Origin: Rhizoctonia solani
Lineage: Eukaryota; Basidiomycota; Agaricomycetes; Cantharellales; Ceratobasidiaceae
Length of the DNA: 64,000 bases
Direction: 5' to 3'
NCBI RefSeq assembly: GCF_016906535.1
Contig: NC_057373.1
Span: forward strand, 2,976,001-3,040,000
Shown: piece after piece, positions 10,447 through 21,991 of the stretch
How the letters are laid out: each line of letters starts with the position of its first letter
Numbering within the stretch: the first letter of the stretch is position 1
The notes under the pieces: generated by a model
The model's database searches: none
What the model saw: only the letters and a program-made list of their open reading frames with translations
What the model was told of the DNA's origin: nothing
Program-made: the position numbers and the translations under genes

Positions 10447-12197
10447 ATGGCCTCGTTCTTACGCGCTACCCTCCGCTCTCAATTTAGAGCCGCTACAAGA
10501 CCTTCATACTCACATAGCTGCAGGTCGTTTTCTACTTCATTATCACGATGGAAGGTGGACCTTATGACGGGTGAGCCAACTGCTTTACCAGACATTGAGG
10601 CGAGTTTCAGCGTTCTCTCTTTCAACACTATACTCATTTTACGGGAAAAATAACAGTCGTCTCAACTCGAAATCCACAAGAACCTCAAGCCCAGGCCCCC
10701 ACCCAAATCATCCAGCCTTGTGTTTGGACACACTTTTGTGAGTTAACCAGGTGTGTGACATGATCCGGATCATTTACGTCCCACCAGACCGACCACATGA
10801 TCACTATCCCGTGGAATGTCATCTCTGGATGGGGCACGCCCAAGATTATCCCTTGTAAGTCCATCCTTTATTCGCCCTATATGCCGTGCCTAATCTCGCA
10901 CAGATGCGCCCCTTTCCCTTGACCCCTCATGTACTGTCCTTCATTATGCTCAGACGGTATTCGAAGGAATGAAAGCCTACCGAGATGAGAACAACAAGGT
11001 CACCATGTTCAGGCCAGATATGAATATGAAGGTATGCTATATCTTATCCGCTTGTATAGTTTGACTCAGTGGTCTACGGCTTAGCGAATGAACCGAAGTG
11101 CGGCCCGTATATCCTTGCCTGTATGTCGATTTTGTTCTCCCACCTACTCACAGATTTTTTAAAAAAAATTCCAGACGTTCGATGGAGAAGAGATGCTTGA
11201 GATTATCAAAACACTTGTTAAGCTTGACTCACACTGGATTCCTCAAGAGCCAGGACACAGTTTGTACATTCGGCCGACAATGAGTTGGGTGTTTTCAAAT
11301 TTACGCATGATAACGCTAGCGATTAACTTTTTGACACTCCTACTCAGTTGGAACGCAACGAGCCCTAGGTGTTGCCCCGCCCACCGAAGCTTTGATGTTC
11401 GTAATTTGCAGCCCAGTTGGGCCCTACTATAAAAACGGATTCAAGCCGGTACGATTGCTCGCAACCAGCAACTTTATTCGTGCGGCACCCGGAGGAACTG
11501 GTGGATACAAACTTGGGGCAAACTATGCCCCAGGCGTTGTGCCTCAAGTTCTGGCGGCCAAGGAGGGTTATGACCAAAACCTCTGGTTGCTCGGGGACGA
11601 ACATTATCTGACCGAGGTACTTGATCAGGTGATTTGAGGGGTTAATTATGTACTAAACCCGGTAATTTGTTTAGGTCGGGACGATGAACCTGCTTGTGGT
11701 ATTCAAACACCCTGATGGTACAACCGAGCTTGCTACCCCTCCCTTGGAGGATGTTATTCTTCCTGGCGTAACACGCGACTCTATTCTCGCGCTTGCACGT
11801 GACCACGAGTCCGGAAAAGCGCGTATCCCTGGTTTGCCTAATGATCTGAAGGTTAGGGAGCGCCATATTAAGATGGAGGAAGTCAAGGCAGCAGCAGAAT
11901 CAGGAAATCTACTCGAGGTTTTCGGTGCTGGTAAGTAAACTCCTTTTAATGACCTAGTATATATATCCCAACGGGGTTATTACAGGTACGGCCGCGATCG
12001 TTTGCCCGGTCAAGGCGATAGGATACCAAGGGAAGGACATTGATATCCCGGTTGGCGATCAAGGAATGGGCCCGGTGTGCAAGGCCATTCTTGATCAGAT
12101 TGTAGCTCGTCAAATGGGCACCGTCGAGAGTGATTGGAGTGTGGTGGTAACAGAGGGGACTAAAGGCAGCTTGAAAGGTCCTAAACCCATTGCTTAA
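10447..12197 (+). CDS. Branched-chain amino acid aminotransferase, mitochondrial (EC 2.6.1.42)
   Basis: PLP enzyme that interconverts Leu/Ile/Val and their keto acids with 2-oxoglutarate. Nine exons (10447-10599, 10657-10737, 10788-10854, 10904-11031, 11085-11120, 11175-11283, 11348-11616, 11675-11930, 11986-12197) give 436 residues. An Arg/Ser-rich presequence with R-S-F-S-T precedes the enzyme. Family landmarks follow: [25 protein letters not shown], the PLP-lysine segment [27 protein letters not shown] and the G-T-A-A-I-V-C-P-V near the end. The first intron has either a GC donor (GAG|GCGAGT) or a poor GTTCTC donor; the protein differs by four residues. Confidence 0.92.
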
Positions 12198-12307
12198 ATA
12201 CCATTGATTTTGCCTAGTAGAAATTGTAGATAGATGCGCAAAAGTATAAAATACACAAAGACGTGAAAACAATAAAGTGCAATTGAAACACCCCAGAAAG
12301 AATACAT

Positions 12308-14417
12308 CTAGTAACTGTACACATGGTTAGGTGCTAGCTCAAGGTGCATATCATTAATGTACATACCTTGTGAGAGCTATAATTCGGAATTCATGTCTTC
12401 CTAAGGGGTCGTTAGTCTTATCTAATAATTTACAAGTCACTTTGGCTGGCCCGGACGTATGTCCATAGACGATATCGCTGGATCTGGCAATATTTCTGAT
12501 TGCCCGGGGGGATCAGAAACAATATGGGGAAAATAACATTAGTAACTCACAAATCTTCCTCCCAGTACCCGTCAATTTCGACTCCACCCCCGTTATCTTC
12601 GCCAATCCAACAGCGGATAAAACCCAGACCAAATGTCTTCGACCTCAAGTATTCGAGCTTTACCACCCCCATAGGGCCAACATGGATGTCAAATGTAACT
12701 ATTGCACCGGGCTCACGTGCCAAAAAATACTTCTTTTCCTTCCAGGCCCATTCAAACCAGCCTATAGCACTTGAAGGCTTGAACGGGCTATTCTTGGCTC
12801 GTGTAGACATGCAGGTAGACCGGACCTGCTGAACACGGGTATCGGGTTCATAGTGTTGGAATAAACGAAGCTAGATGCGGAGTAAGTCTAGTACCTTGAA
12901 CGTATGGATCAAAATACATACACGAGGTACTTGCTCCATCGTATCAAGTGTGGGAAGGAGTCCGTTATCGGAAGAAAACGGTTCGATCGGGCGAGCATCC
13001 TCAGAGGCCATTTGGCAAACAACCCTCTGGGTGTATGCGATCAATAAGTCGGCCATCATCTTGTGCCCGACACGGTTCATCTGCTCTGGTTATCAGCTAA
13101 ATATATGATCAAAACTATTGATATACGAACATGACGTGTATCGTCGGGAGCCTCGGCAGGATAGGGGTCTCTGGCATGGAAAATTTCGTGAACGAGGTTT
13201 TCGTGCTCAAGGACATTGTTCAACAAAACATGGCGTAGGTTCACAACCGGGATGTCGTAATATTGTGATACAGCTATATATATGCGTGCATTTCTAAGCA
13301 TTAGAGGAGTGCGATCTAGGTATCGAAAGAGCTTACGCAAATGGTAGTCGCCTCCAGTTGCCAAGTACTCGAAATGAATTGAAAAGACATGTGCGCTGAT
13401 AATAGCCGGTTTATTAGGGAGCTGGAGTAAAAAACGAAGAAGCCATTCGTAAGTCATAGCAGCGGCCTCGTTTCTGCGAGTCCAAACGTGTTGTTAATTT
13501 TGTCAAATATAGGTCATGATATAGCCTACCTCAAATCGTTGATCGCCATCTCAATTATCACCAAGTCCACATTTTCATCTATCCCATATAGTTCAGGAAT
13601 AACTCCAAGCTTTAATCTGAACAATGATACCCACCGATATGTTCAAGTGCACAAACAGAAAAGTATTCTGTACCTGTGGCAGGGACAGCTCCGTTCACAA
13701 AAACATTCTTTTCATGTCTGGCCGACGAGTTCAATGACAGACCCCGAGCACGCATACCAGACTTACGGATAGGTTTGGTTCCACCACTCAAAGAAAATAT
13801 CAGTCCATAGCTCAGGATGGACAACTGCATGACCATGTGTCACTAAAAAGAAAATAGGTGAGTTGGTTCTCGACCCATCAGATAAATTACAATATAAATT
13901 CACCTGAGCCACCGATGACGCCAATGTTGATGGGTTCTCCAGAGGCGGCCTTACGAAGCACGCGTTTTAGGCGAGAATTAGTCCCTTCGAACCCGCGGGA
14001 ACGCTGCAAATTGTGTTGTCTAATCGGTCAAATTGGTTATGTGGGTAAAAGTAAGATTAGACAAGTATTTAAAACCTGAAAGGATATGACACAAACGCAC
14101 CCATATTCCTTGCACATCAAATCTTCCTTCCCACATTCGTCACAGTAAGCAGGGCCGGGGAAACTGGGAGTCACAGTTTGAAAAGAAGTGATGGTTTTGG
14201 TTGCTGTCACTGTAACCGGAATGCAGCCCGGTTTAATGGATACTGGATGTTGCTCTTGAGAAGGAAATGACGATATATTGGTGTCCCTAATAGGCAAGAA
14301 AAGTCTATTGAACCAACCATCCTGGACCCATCCGCCCAGAAAAAAGAGTGTTATAATTGCGGCATAGAGCGCGGTGAGTGAGGTAATAACGAACGAAATG
14401 CGCGGGGAGCGCAGCAT
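12308..14417 (-). CDS. Type II membrane protein with SGNH-hydrolase (esterase-like) domain, copy 1
   Basis: An N-terminal membrane anchor (about residues 8-32) is followed by a Thr/Val-rich linker, a Cys cluster (Y-C-D-E-C-G-K-E-D-L-M-C) and an SGNH-hydrolase fold: block I as I-G-G-S, then V-T-H-G-H-A-V-V-H-P-E, W-T-D-I-F-F-E-W-W-N, the block with V-D-L-V-I-I-E-M-A-I-N-D, and a late N-R-V-G-H-K-M that can supply the catalytic His. A beta-rich C-terminal region (about 150 residues) ends in H-E-F-R-I-I-A-L-T. The family includes fungal cell-wall and capsule-type carbohydrate esterases; the substrate here is unknown. The last coding exon is only 7 bases (12308-12314). A second paralogous copy lies 360 bases upstream on the same strand. 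The start was set at the Met just before the TM; internal exon edges are approximate. Confidence 0.72.
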
Positions 14418-14778
14418 TGAGCTCAAAGCAACCGAGGAAAGCGAGGTGGGGAGAGAATGAGTTAGAAAGCATCTGAAACCTGGCCTTTTATGCTTTTGTG
14501 TGCCACGAAGCCCGGCAATTCTGCTTTGTGGTGGGTACCCAGTTCCTGGAGAGGCTATTTCAGATATGTCAAAAGCGCCACACAATCACTATACCAAGCA
14601 CGATCCATTATATTTATGCTATCAAACGAATATGTTTGATCCATAAATGAACAAAATATCCCATAATTAAAAAACTCAACAACTGGAACAAGTGTACAGT
14701 AATACATTCTTCGGTCACTGACCATACTATATGTATTTCCCCACATTGTCAAATGCCGAATCACAGAACCAGGGAACC

Positions 14779-16981
14779 TTATGAACTAAAGCCAGAAGTA
14801 AGAAACAAACCGTTAGTTGTGAGCAAGAGAAGCATACCTGGTAAGCGAGATGAGGCGGAATTCGTGCCCCCCTCCTGGGTCTCTAGTTTCTTGTAAAACC
14901 TCGCATGTAACTTCGTGTGAACCTGCAGGCACGCCGCCCGCCACTTCCGCGTCTCTGTATGATCCCGGCGTCAGACATAGCCCTTGTTCTGTGTTTATCT
15001 ACCAATATCGAACCTTGACATATTACTATGATAGCCGTCAGTAAGGGTCGAAAAGATGAGGGACAACCCAAAAACTTACAGCCCGTCCTCGTTCCACCAC
15101 CCTTCAATCACGCGGGCTGAGCTCTCGTTGTTATCAACCCAGCACTTGACGTTCCCCAGGCCAAATGTCTTGCTCTTAAGGTACGTGATTTTGATCAATC
15201 CCATTGGACCGACATCTATCACAAACGTCGCGCGTGCACCTGGCTCCTTGGCAATTAGATAGCTCTTTTCTTTCCAGGCCCATTCAGACCAACCCTCCTG
15301 ACGGATGGGCTTTAGCGGGTGTTTCTTGCTTCGAGTGGAAAAACATGATGTCTTGACGGAATGTTCTCTCTCGTCACGAACATACTTTCGGAACATTCGT
15401 AGCTAAAAGGAGGGCGGAGATTAGAGTTTGAATTGCAACGCGAGCGACGTGGCGTACCCTAGGCATCACACCCAATTCTTCTGGCCCAGGAATAGTATTT
15501 CCTGGAGACTGGTACTCCAAGACCGATGGATTCGCCTTTAGTCTGCTCTGGGCGCAAATTTGGCGCTGCATATACGCGATGAGTAATTCAGCCAGCATCT
15601 TATGACCCACTCGGTTCATCTGCAAGTTGACACGATAATTCAGTGTGTGGGCGCAACATTTCAATACGGCACGTACGTGCCGAAGATCTTCTTGACTGTC
15701 TTCCTGAAATGGCGGTAGCCTATGGAACATATCGCGGTCCAGATGGGCGTTTTCGAGAACGTGATAAAGAACTACATTGCGGAGACTGACAGTAGGAATA
15801 TCATAGTATTCGTTTACCCCTGACTAGATGTTAAGCATGATTAGAAACGAACGAGTTCAGGCTCACCAGTATGCAAATCACCGCCCATAGTAATGGTATC
15901 GAAGGCAAGAGCGATCACCTGGGCACTGACGACAGCTGGTTTATTCGGTAAGTCCATGAGCATACGAACGAGCCATTCGTATGATTGAGCAAAAACTTCA
16001 ACTCTGACAAACACGTCAGAGTACGATAATATGTTGTAAAATAGCAACATACCTCTGGTCGTTGATGGCCATTTCTATAATCACTAGGTCCACCTCCTTG
16101 TCTAAGATAAGTTATTTATGAGAAATACGCATTCCTGGCTTAAGCAAAGCATATACCTATGTGTTCGAGTGCACACACAGAGTAATACTCCGTGGTAGTT
16201 GCGGGCACTGCACCATTAACAAAAACGTTTTTTTCATGCCTGTTTCACGGATATTAGCCACAGTAACTAAGACACGCCAAAGTAGCAACTTACGGAAAAG
16301 TGGTATTCCACCAGTTGAAAAATATGTCGGTCCAGTACTCTGGATGCAGTACGCCATGGCCAGCAGTAACTAAAAAAAAAACGCGTCAATGGACTGCTTT
16401 GAATCTGAAGCTTTACACACCTGAACCACCCAAGATTCCGATATTAATGGGGTGGCCGTCGGCAGCTTTTTGAAGGACGCGTCTGAGCCTTGTATTGGGA
16501 CCTTCGTATGCACGAGACCTTTCAAGATTGTGTTGGCTGCAAATACGAATGATTGAGTGTCTCCTGTTTGTTGTAAAGAAAATAGTTACCCATATTTTTT
16601 ACATATGTGATCTTCTGGGCCACATTCATCACAAAATCCAGGCAGGCCGTCAGCAACCGCCTTTGTCACTGTAACGGTCTGAGTAGCCATTACAGTGGCT
16701 GTGACGGTAGCCGTTTCGGTAGCCGTTATCGTAGCAGAGGAAGTCTTCACCTTGTGAAACACTCTTGTGCGAGTAACGTAGTTTGGAGCTGGTGGATTTG
16801 GGAAGTACGGGTCCTCTTTAAAACGGTGTTCGGCCTTTTGAGACTCCAGCAGGGTAGCTGCGCTCAGTTGATCTACTATCGCATTACGCGCAACCTCATT
16901 GGATATTAATATAGCAATAGTAATGAGGTTCGTAATGAAAAGAATCGCTATAGTAGGGGACCATATTAGCCGTCTGGCCAT
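14779..16981 (-). CDS. Type II membrane protein with SGNH-hydrolase (esterase-like) domain, copy 2
   Basis: Tandem paralogue of the gene at 12308-14417, with the same order of parts: N-terminal TM (residues about 8-27), a stalk with a strong Thr/Val repeat (T-A-T-E-T-A-T-V-T-A-T-V), a Cys cluster (F-C-D-E-C-G-P-E-D-H-I-C), then the hydrolase: V-T-A-G-H-G-V-L-H-P-E, W-T-D-I-F-F-N-W-W-N, V-D-L-V-I-I-E-M-A-I-N-D-Q-R, and N-R-V-G-H-K-M-L-A-E-L-L. The beta-rich C-terminal part matches copy 1 closely (K-S-Y-L-I-A-K-E-P-G-A against K-K-Y-F-L-A-R-E-P-G-A). The final coding exon is again 7 bases (14779-14785). A start 12 codons upstream (17017) is possible. Retained catalytic motifs in both copies argue that both are active. 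Confidence 0.72.
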
Positions 16982-17240
16982 TGCAGACGTCGACGAGATT
17001 AAGAAACTTGGTTTCAAACGGCTTAATCCAGAATCGAATTATTGGACCCTGATTACAAACAGCCGGTCATCAGACATCATTTCGAATTTCTGAATTTGAT
17101 ATAAGTCAGATACCTTGTGCCTCTGCTAGTTATGGCGTGACTGTTCCCCCCTCGCGTAATCATCATGAATAGCACATATACATAGCCGATGCTATTGAGT
17201 CTCCCTCGTACTACCACCTTCTATTCCTTAAGTTCCTATT

Positions 17241-19392
17241 ATGACAAAGGTTCAGAATAGCTTTGTTGTACTGTCCATTAGCGGGGCCACACTCTTGAAC
17301 GTATGCATCCCGTAACACTGTGCGCCAGACCACCATGTCTCTTACCTCTCCATATGTTTCGCCTATAGACGTTTCAAACTGGATGTATGACTGTCGCACT
17401 TCCCTCCATCCAGACCGAACTCTCCATTTCCCAAGTGCGTATACTAGTTCATAACACAATCTATTAATGTATACTGATTCGTTCCAGAGTGATCTCCAGT
17501 GGCCGGTTTCAGTGTACTCGCTAACATACGGCTGCTTTCTACTACTATCCGGTAGACTTGCTGACATTCTGGGTCGACGTCTACTGTTTTTGGTCGGAAC
17601 TGCCTGGTTCGCAGCATTTAGTCTCGGAATCGCATTTGCTCCCTCACAGGTTGCGCTCATAGTTCTTATGGCGCTCCTCGGCATTGGTCCAGCAGCCAAT
17701 ACTCCAGCCGCAGTGGGTCTATTCGGCGCACATTTTACAGGGCGCGCTAAAGAAAAGGCATTTGCCAGTACGTTTTCCTATCAGCGCCGGAGTCCAACGG
17801 TCGGGTCTGATATAACAGTTCTTAGTTCTAGGTGGCGCACAGCCACTCGGTTATATCGGTGGATTAGTTATCGGTGGAATATTGTGCCAGTCTCCGGTAG
17901 GCTGGCGCTCGTTGTTCTGGGTTCAGGCAGCTCTTGGGACGATATTCTCGGTTATGGCTTGGTATTGTCTACCACCCAATCATCCAGCACCGGATTCGGA
18001 GGATGAGCATGGGGATAACACTAGGAAGGTTATGCTCAAGCGTCTAAAGAGGATTGACTGGGTTGGCGCTGCTTTGAGTACTGCAGGATTTGGACTACTT
18101 ACATTCTCACTTGCGTGAGTGAACTGAGCTTTATATGGGTCAAATTTTTATTGAAATTGTATGATAGGGGCGCCGAATCTGCACCCAGGGGATGGAAAAC
18201 ACCATATATTCCCGCACTTCTCTGTACCTCGGTAATTTGCTTAGTCGGATTTGTAGAATGGGAGCGCCGACGTGAACAAGCCGGAAAGTCAGTTCTGGTA
18301 CCACTGTCTATCTTCCGTGCGCCAAATTTCGGATCTTTACTCGCAGTAGTAAGTTCTCAATAATCCGCCCAACCCACAATTTTTGACCTGAATTTGTGAA
18401 CCATAGGCATTCACAGCTTGGTGGAGCTTCAATGCACTAAACTATTATGCCACTCTCTTGTACGTACCTATGCACTTGGATCTGTATCATTCTTCTCACC
18501 TATAGGCTCTCCAACGAATAGTTTCCAATCCGTCCAACTCCTGTCCCCGCTCCAGACTTCTATCAGCTTTTTGCCCTTGGCCGCATCTGGAATTTTCGTA
18601 AGTTTGTTCGAATGAACTGTTAGTATCAAGCTAATAAAATCATTAGTTGAACGTCTTGTCTGGACTTTTAATACACCGTGTACGACCTCAGTTCCTTATC
18701 TTGGTCGGCCTCGTACTCAGCGTTGTAAGTTTGTCCACAAATGGGCTTCTTTCTTACATTCACGATCTATATACAAATTTCAGGCGGCTGCAGCGCTATT
18801 TGCCGTTATTAAACCCAATGTCACTTACTGGGCAATGAGCCTTCCTTTTCTGCTTCTTCTTCCTGGACCAGACCTGTGTTATTCGGTACTAAACTTGCAT
18901 ATATGCAACGGGGTCGACATACACAACCAAGCACTTGCAGGAGCACTGTTCAATGTTGTCACAAGGCTATGTCAACGAAATTCATTCCGTTTGGGTGGCA
19001 TTCATATCGCGCATATAGGTAGGAACATCGGTAGGATTGGCTGTAACATCAGCGGTATCCACAGCTATTCAAAAAATGGCTGCCAAACGTCACAACACAA
19101 GTGATTTGACTGGTCCTTTAGTTCTCATGCCCGGATACCGTGGCGCTGCGTGGGGTATGTCTGTTCTTTTCATGTGTGTACCGCCAAGCTTATCGGGAAT
19201 CCAGTATGCTTCGGAATGGCCGTTCTTGCTGTAATCATCTCTTTGGCCAAGCTCCGTCATATGGAGATAATCAAACACACCGAAGCTAACGAGAACTTGG
19301 AACCAAGGACTAGCTTGGCTATCGAGATGGATCATATGCCCACCATAGAAAGGGGAGAGAAGGATGGCTCAGTTGCGGCCACCAGTGTGTAG
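17241..19392 (+). CDS. MFS transporter, DHA2 (14-TM) family, second unrelated copy
   Basis: Exporter-type permease. Early exons are 17241-17300, 17369-17434, 17488-17767, 17832-18114, 18168-18348, 18407-18459 and 18522-18597. The N-terminus is short, with TM1 running into T-F-Q-T-G-C-M-T-V-A-L-P-S-I-Q. Motif A is G-R-L-A-D-I-L-G-R-R, then F-A-S-G-A-Q-P-L-G-Y-I-G-G and V-G-W-R-S-L-F-W-V-Q, matching DHA2 members related to aminotriazole and boron/azole efflux pumps. The second half has W-W-S-F-N-A-L-N-Y-Y and S-P-L-Q-T-S. The junction near 18955-19027 (V-V-T-R-L to V-G-T-S-V-G) is not solved: the acceptor CATATAG is good but no clean GT donor restores the frame. The last exon ends in a soluble Glu/Lys tail. 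It is not a duplicate of the DHA2 gene at 1059-3448; the two share only family motifs. Confidence 0.78.
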
Positions 19393-20243
19393 GTTACAAC
19401 CATGAGCATTATTATACATATTCTTTATCAGTGATCACAATCTAAGAAAACGTTGCATATGAAACTATTGACATTCTTAAGACTATCCAATTGGGATCTG
19501 GGATTCTTTTCGTCCGACGCTCTGCATATCGAGCGAAATAAACAATAAAACCATACGTAGTTCTATCCTTAGCATCCTTATCGCTTTGTATCCCCTAAGA
19601 TAAAAACAACAAACGCAATATCGCCAATTTTAATGAAACAGATATCCAAACACGCGGCCTATCCTCGACTTGGTCGAGATATGCGACGCATTATGGCTAG
19701 GATTAACCCAAGCTCCCAGATCCAATACACCAAAATAGGATCGATATGGTGAAGGTATGGATAGGGGAACTGGCAACCTTTTGTAAGCATAAATATAAAT
19801 TTGGCTATAATAATGCTCGCTCGACGCCAGACCCGCTGCCAGTGACACGCACGTGCATAGCATATATTTGCGCCTGAGCCAACTAGGGAATGCACCACGA
19901 AAGTATTTGCAACCCGGTCCATGCAACAAGCCTATCCACAGTTGCTCGTTACATTGAATTCATTTACACGTTGCACATCGTAAGAGGAAACCTAGGGGAA
20001 AAGGACAAGATTTTGGTTATCTGTAAAATGATTCCAGAAACCACGCACAAACTAGCCAGTTGAAATTGAGAGAAAATCCCACTGAACAAAATTGAGACAT
20101 CGTAGACGTAAGAAATAGATGTCAATAAGGCTATATAATGCGCAAAGAAAGACAAGAAACAAATGATAATAATACAATGGGCTTGACTTGACACAACTTG
20201 AAAATATGAGGCAAGATGTAGAGGCAAGGAGCGGTTGATTGTT
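19393..20243. other. convergent 3' intergenic region
   Basis: Lies between the ends of the transporter (+) and the kinase (-). Open frames near 19630-20227 on the minus strand are AT-rich, overlap each other and show no motif. Probably 3' UTR and terminator sequence of both genes. Confidence 0.5.
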
Positions 20244-21991
20244 TTACAAGAGAGCCTCGCGTGAGCTCGAGAGGCGGTTCAGGTGGATGTAAACATCCGT
20301 CCCGTATCCTTCCATGGAAATCAATCGCAGATCACCACCGAAGTATCGCGCGTACTAAGACTAGCGTCAGCTCTCATTCAGTCTAATCCAGTCGTGGAGA
20401 CCTACCAATCTTGATAGAGGCAGCCCATATCCAAATCCAGCCATGGGAGCTTTGAAATCGCTCGCCTGGAAGTCCTGGTCCAAGTTTTGTCCCTCCATTG
20501 TAGTGAACAGATATCCCCAAACGAGCGGTACACTACTTCTTGGGATTCCTCCTCCCTCATCCGAAATCTTGATCGTAATGTCTTCCTGGCCTTCAACAAC
20601 GACGACCTTGATTGGCGGATAAGAGGCTTCATTGTCTGGGCCATATCGTTCAACAACGGCTCGGAGAGAGTTCTTCAGTAGTTCGAAAAGAATGTGGGAC
20701 AAGTGCCCGGGGACATATGGGAAGTGAAGGTCACGCGGGCAGATCAATTGAACCGGGGGACCTTTGAAGAGAGCGTAATGTTCTTCGCAAACAAATCGTG
20801 CATTCTCAATAGCTTCGTGTGCAATGTCGTGGACGTTCTAAATATATCACCAGTCAGTTTTTCGAAGAAGAAAACAAAACAAATAAGTCAAGACGCACAG
20901 ATTTCGTGCAAATGATTCCTACATAGTCTTCATGGGGCACTTGAGTATTGAGGGCAACATCTACCGAGCAGGTCAGTAACTTGTTCCGAACTATGAAGCC
21001 TAAGACTCACGTTGTCCGATGAGAAATCGGATGCCAATGCGAGACATGTAAAATCGGTCAAGCCATCCTTGGACCTCTGTGTCCAGTTGACCAATATTCA
21101 AAGATCGCTTCCATTCTAGCACACCTTGTGCAACAGTCGTGACCTATACGCCTCCTATCAGTTACAGTACTCCACCTTCTAAATATACGTTACTCACGGT
21201 GGGGTCGTGTCTTCGTTTGATTGCCTCGAGGGCCCGAGTGAAATTCTTGTTATATTCGTATACCTCGGGTGGCCACACGACGGAGCTCTGGGCAGAACAA
21301 TAGAGTCTCTGCATGGGGATACGCATCTTTCCGTTTCCATTTCCGTTGTCCTTTCCATATCGTGATGATCCAATCGCACGCAAGAGTTTAGGCATGACGG
21401 GATTTTCAGTCGCCTGAGGCAAGTGTGTATTCTCGGGCGGTGGCTGATTCAGAATATCGCGTGTGCGCTTATCGAGTCTTGGAGTGGGGAATTCGATCAA
21501 CTCCTAAATGACATTCATCGGCCGGGACATTGCAAGTCAGAAGGGGGGGTGTCACGTGTGGGGCTAAACCAAATGTCGATAGCTCACCTGAAAGGACTGC
21601 GCATACCAGTTCTTGACCTTTTTGATTGAGGGCATATCGCGAAGGTTGTGTGGCAACTCGTCGAGCTCGCGAATACGGTGGGCCAGTCTCACGGGGAGCT
21701 CCTCTGCAAAAGTGCGGGGAACACACGTGATGTGAGTCACTGAGAGCGATCGGCGGTATTGGAACTGTACTCACCAGAGAGAAACTGGCTGGCCTTGAGC
21801 AAGGTTCCTTGGGATGGATTCTTTCCGAACAGAGCCATCTGCTGCAACGAAACTAACAGCAGCTGTAAACATCCCCCTTCCCACCATATGCGATCTGAAG
21901 CTCGGAATTGCTTACCTCCAGTCTGGGGAAATGCTGCAAAGTGGTGAATTTTGTCCCAAAGGTGGGAGCTAATCCTGAATCCAGCCGACAT
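20244..21991 (-). CDS. Mitochondrial protein kinase of the PDK/BCKDK family
   Basis: Kinase that phosphorylates and inactivates the pyruvate (or branched-chain keto acid) dehydrogenase E1 subunit, with a GHKL ATPase domain. The N-terminal region has the family sequence [14 protein letters not shown], then Y-A-Q-S-F. The conserved H-D-I-A-H-E-A-I, N-box [11 protein letters not shown]1 box D-E-G-G-G-I-P and G2 box [11 protein letters not shown] are all present, followed by Y-A-R-Y-F-G-G-D-L and [11 protein letters not shown]. The segment about residues 110-150 holds a Gly/Asn-rich insert. Several short introns split the gene; the span runs from the first Met (21991) to TAA at 20244. PDK and BCKDK are not separated safely by these motifs. 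Confidence 0.88.

Noticed and set aside
1059..19392. The two DHA2 transporters as a duplicated pair or efflux cluster
   Set aside because: They share only family motifs, have different intron positions and are separated by unrelated housekeeping genes.
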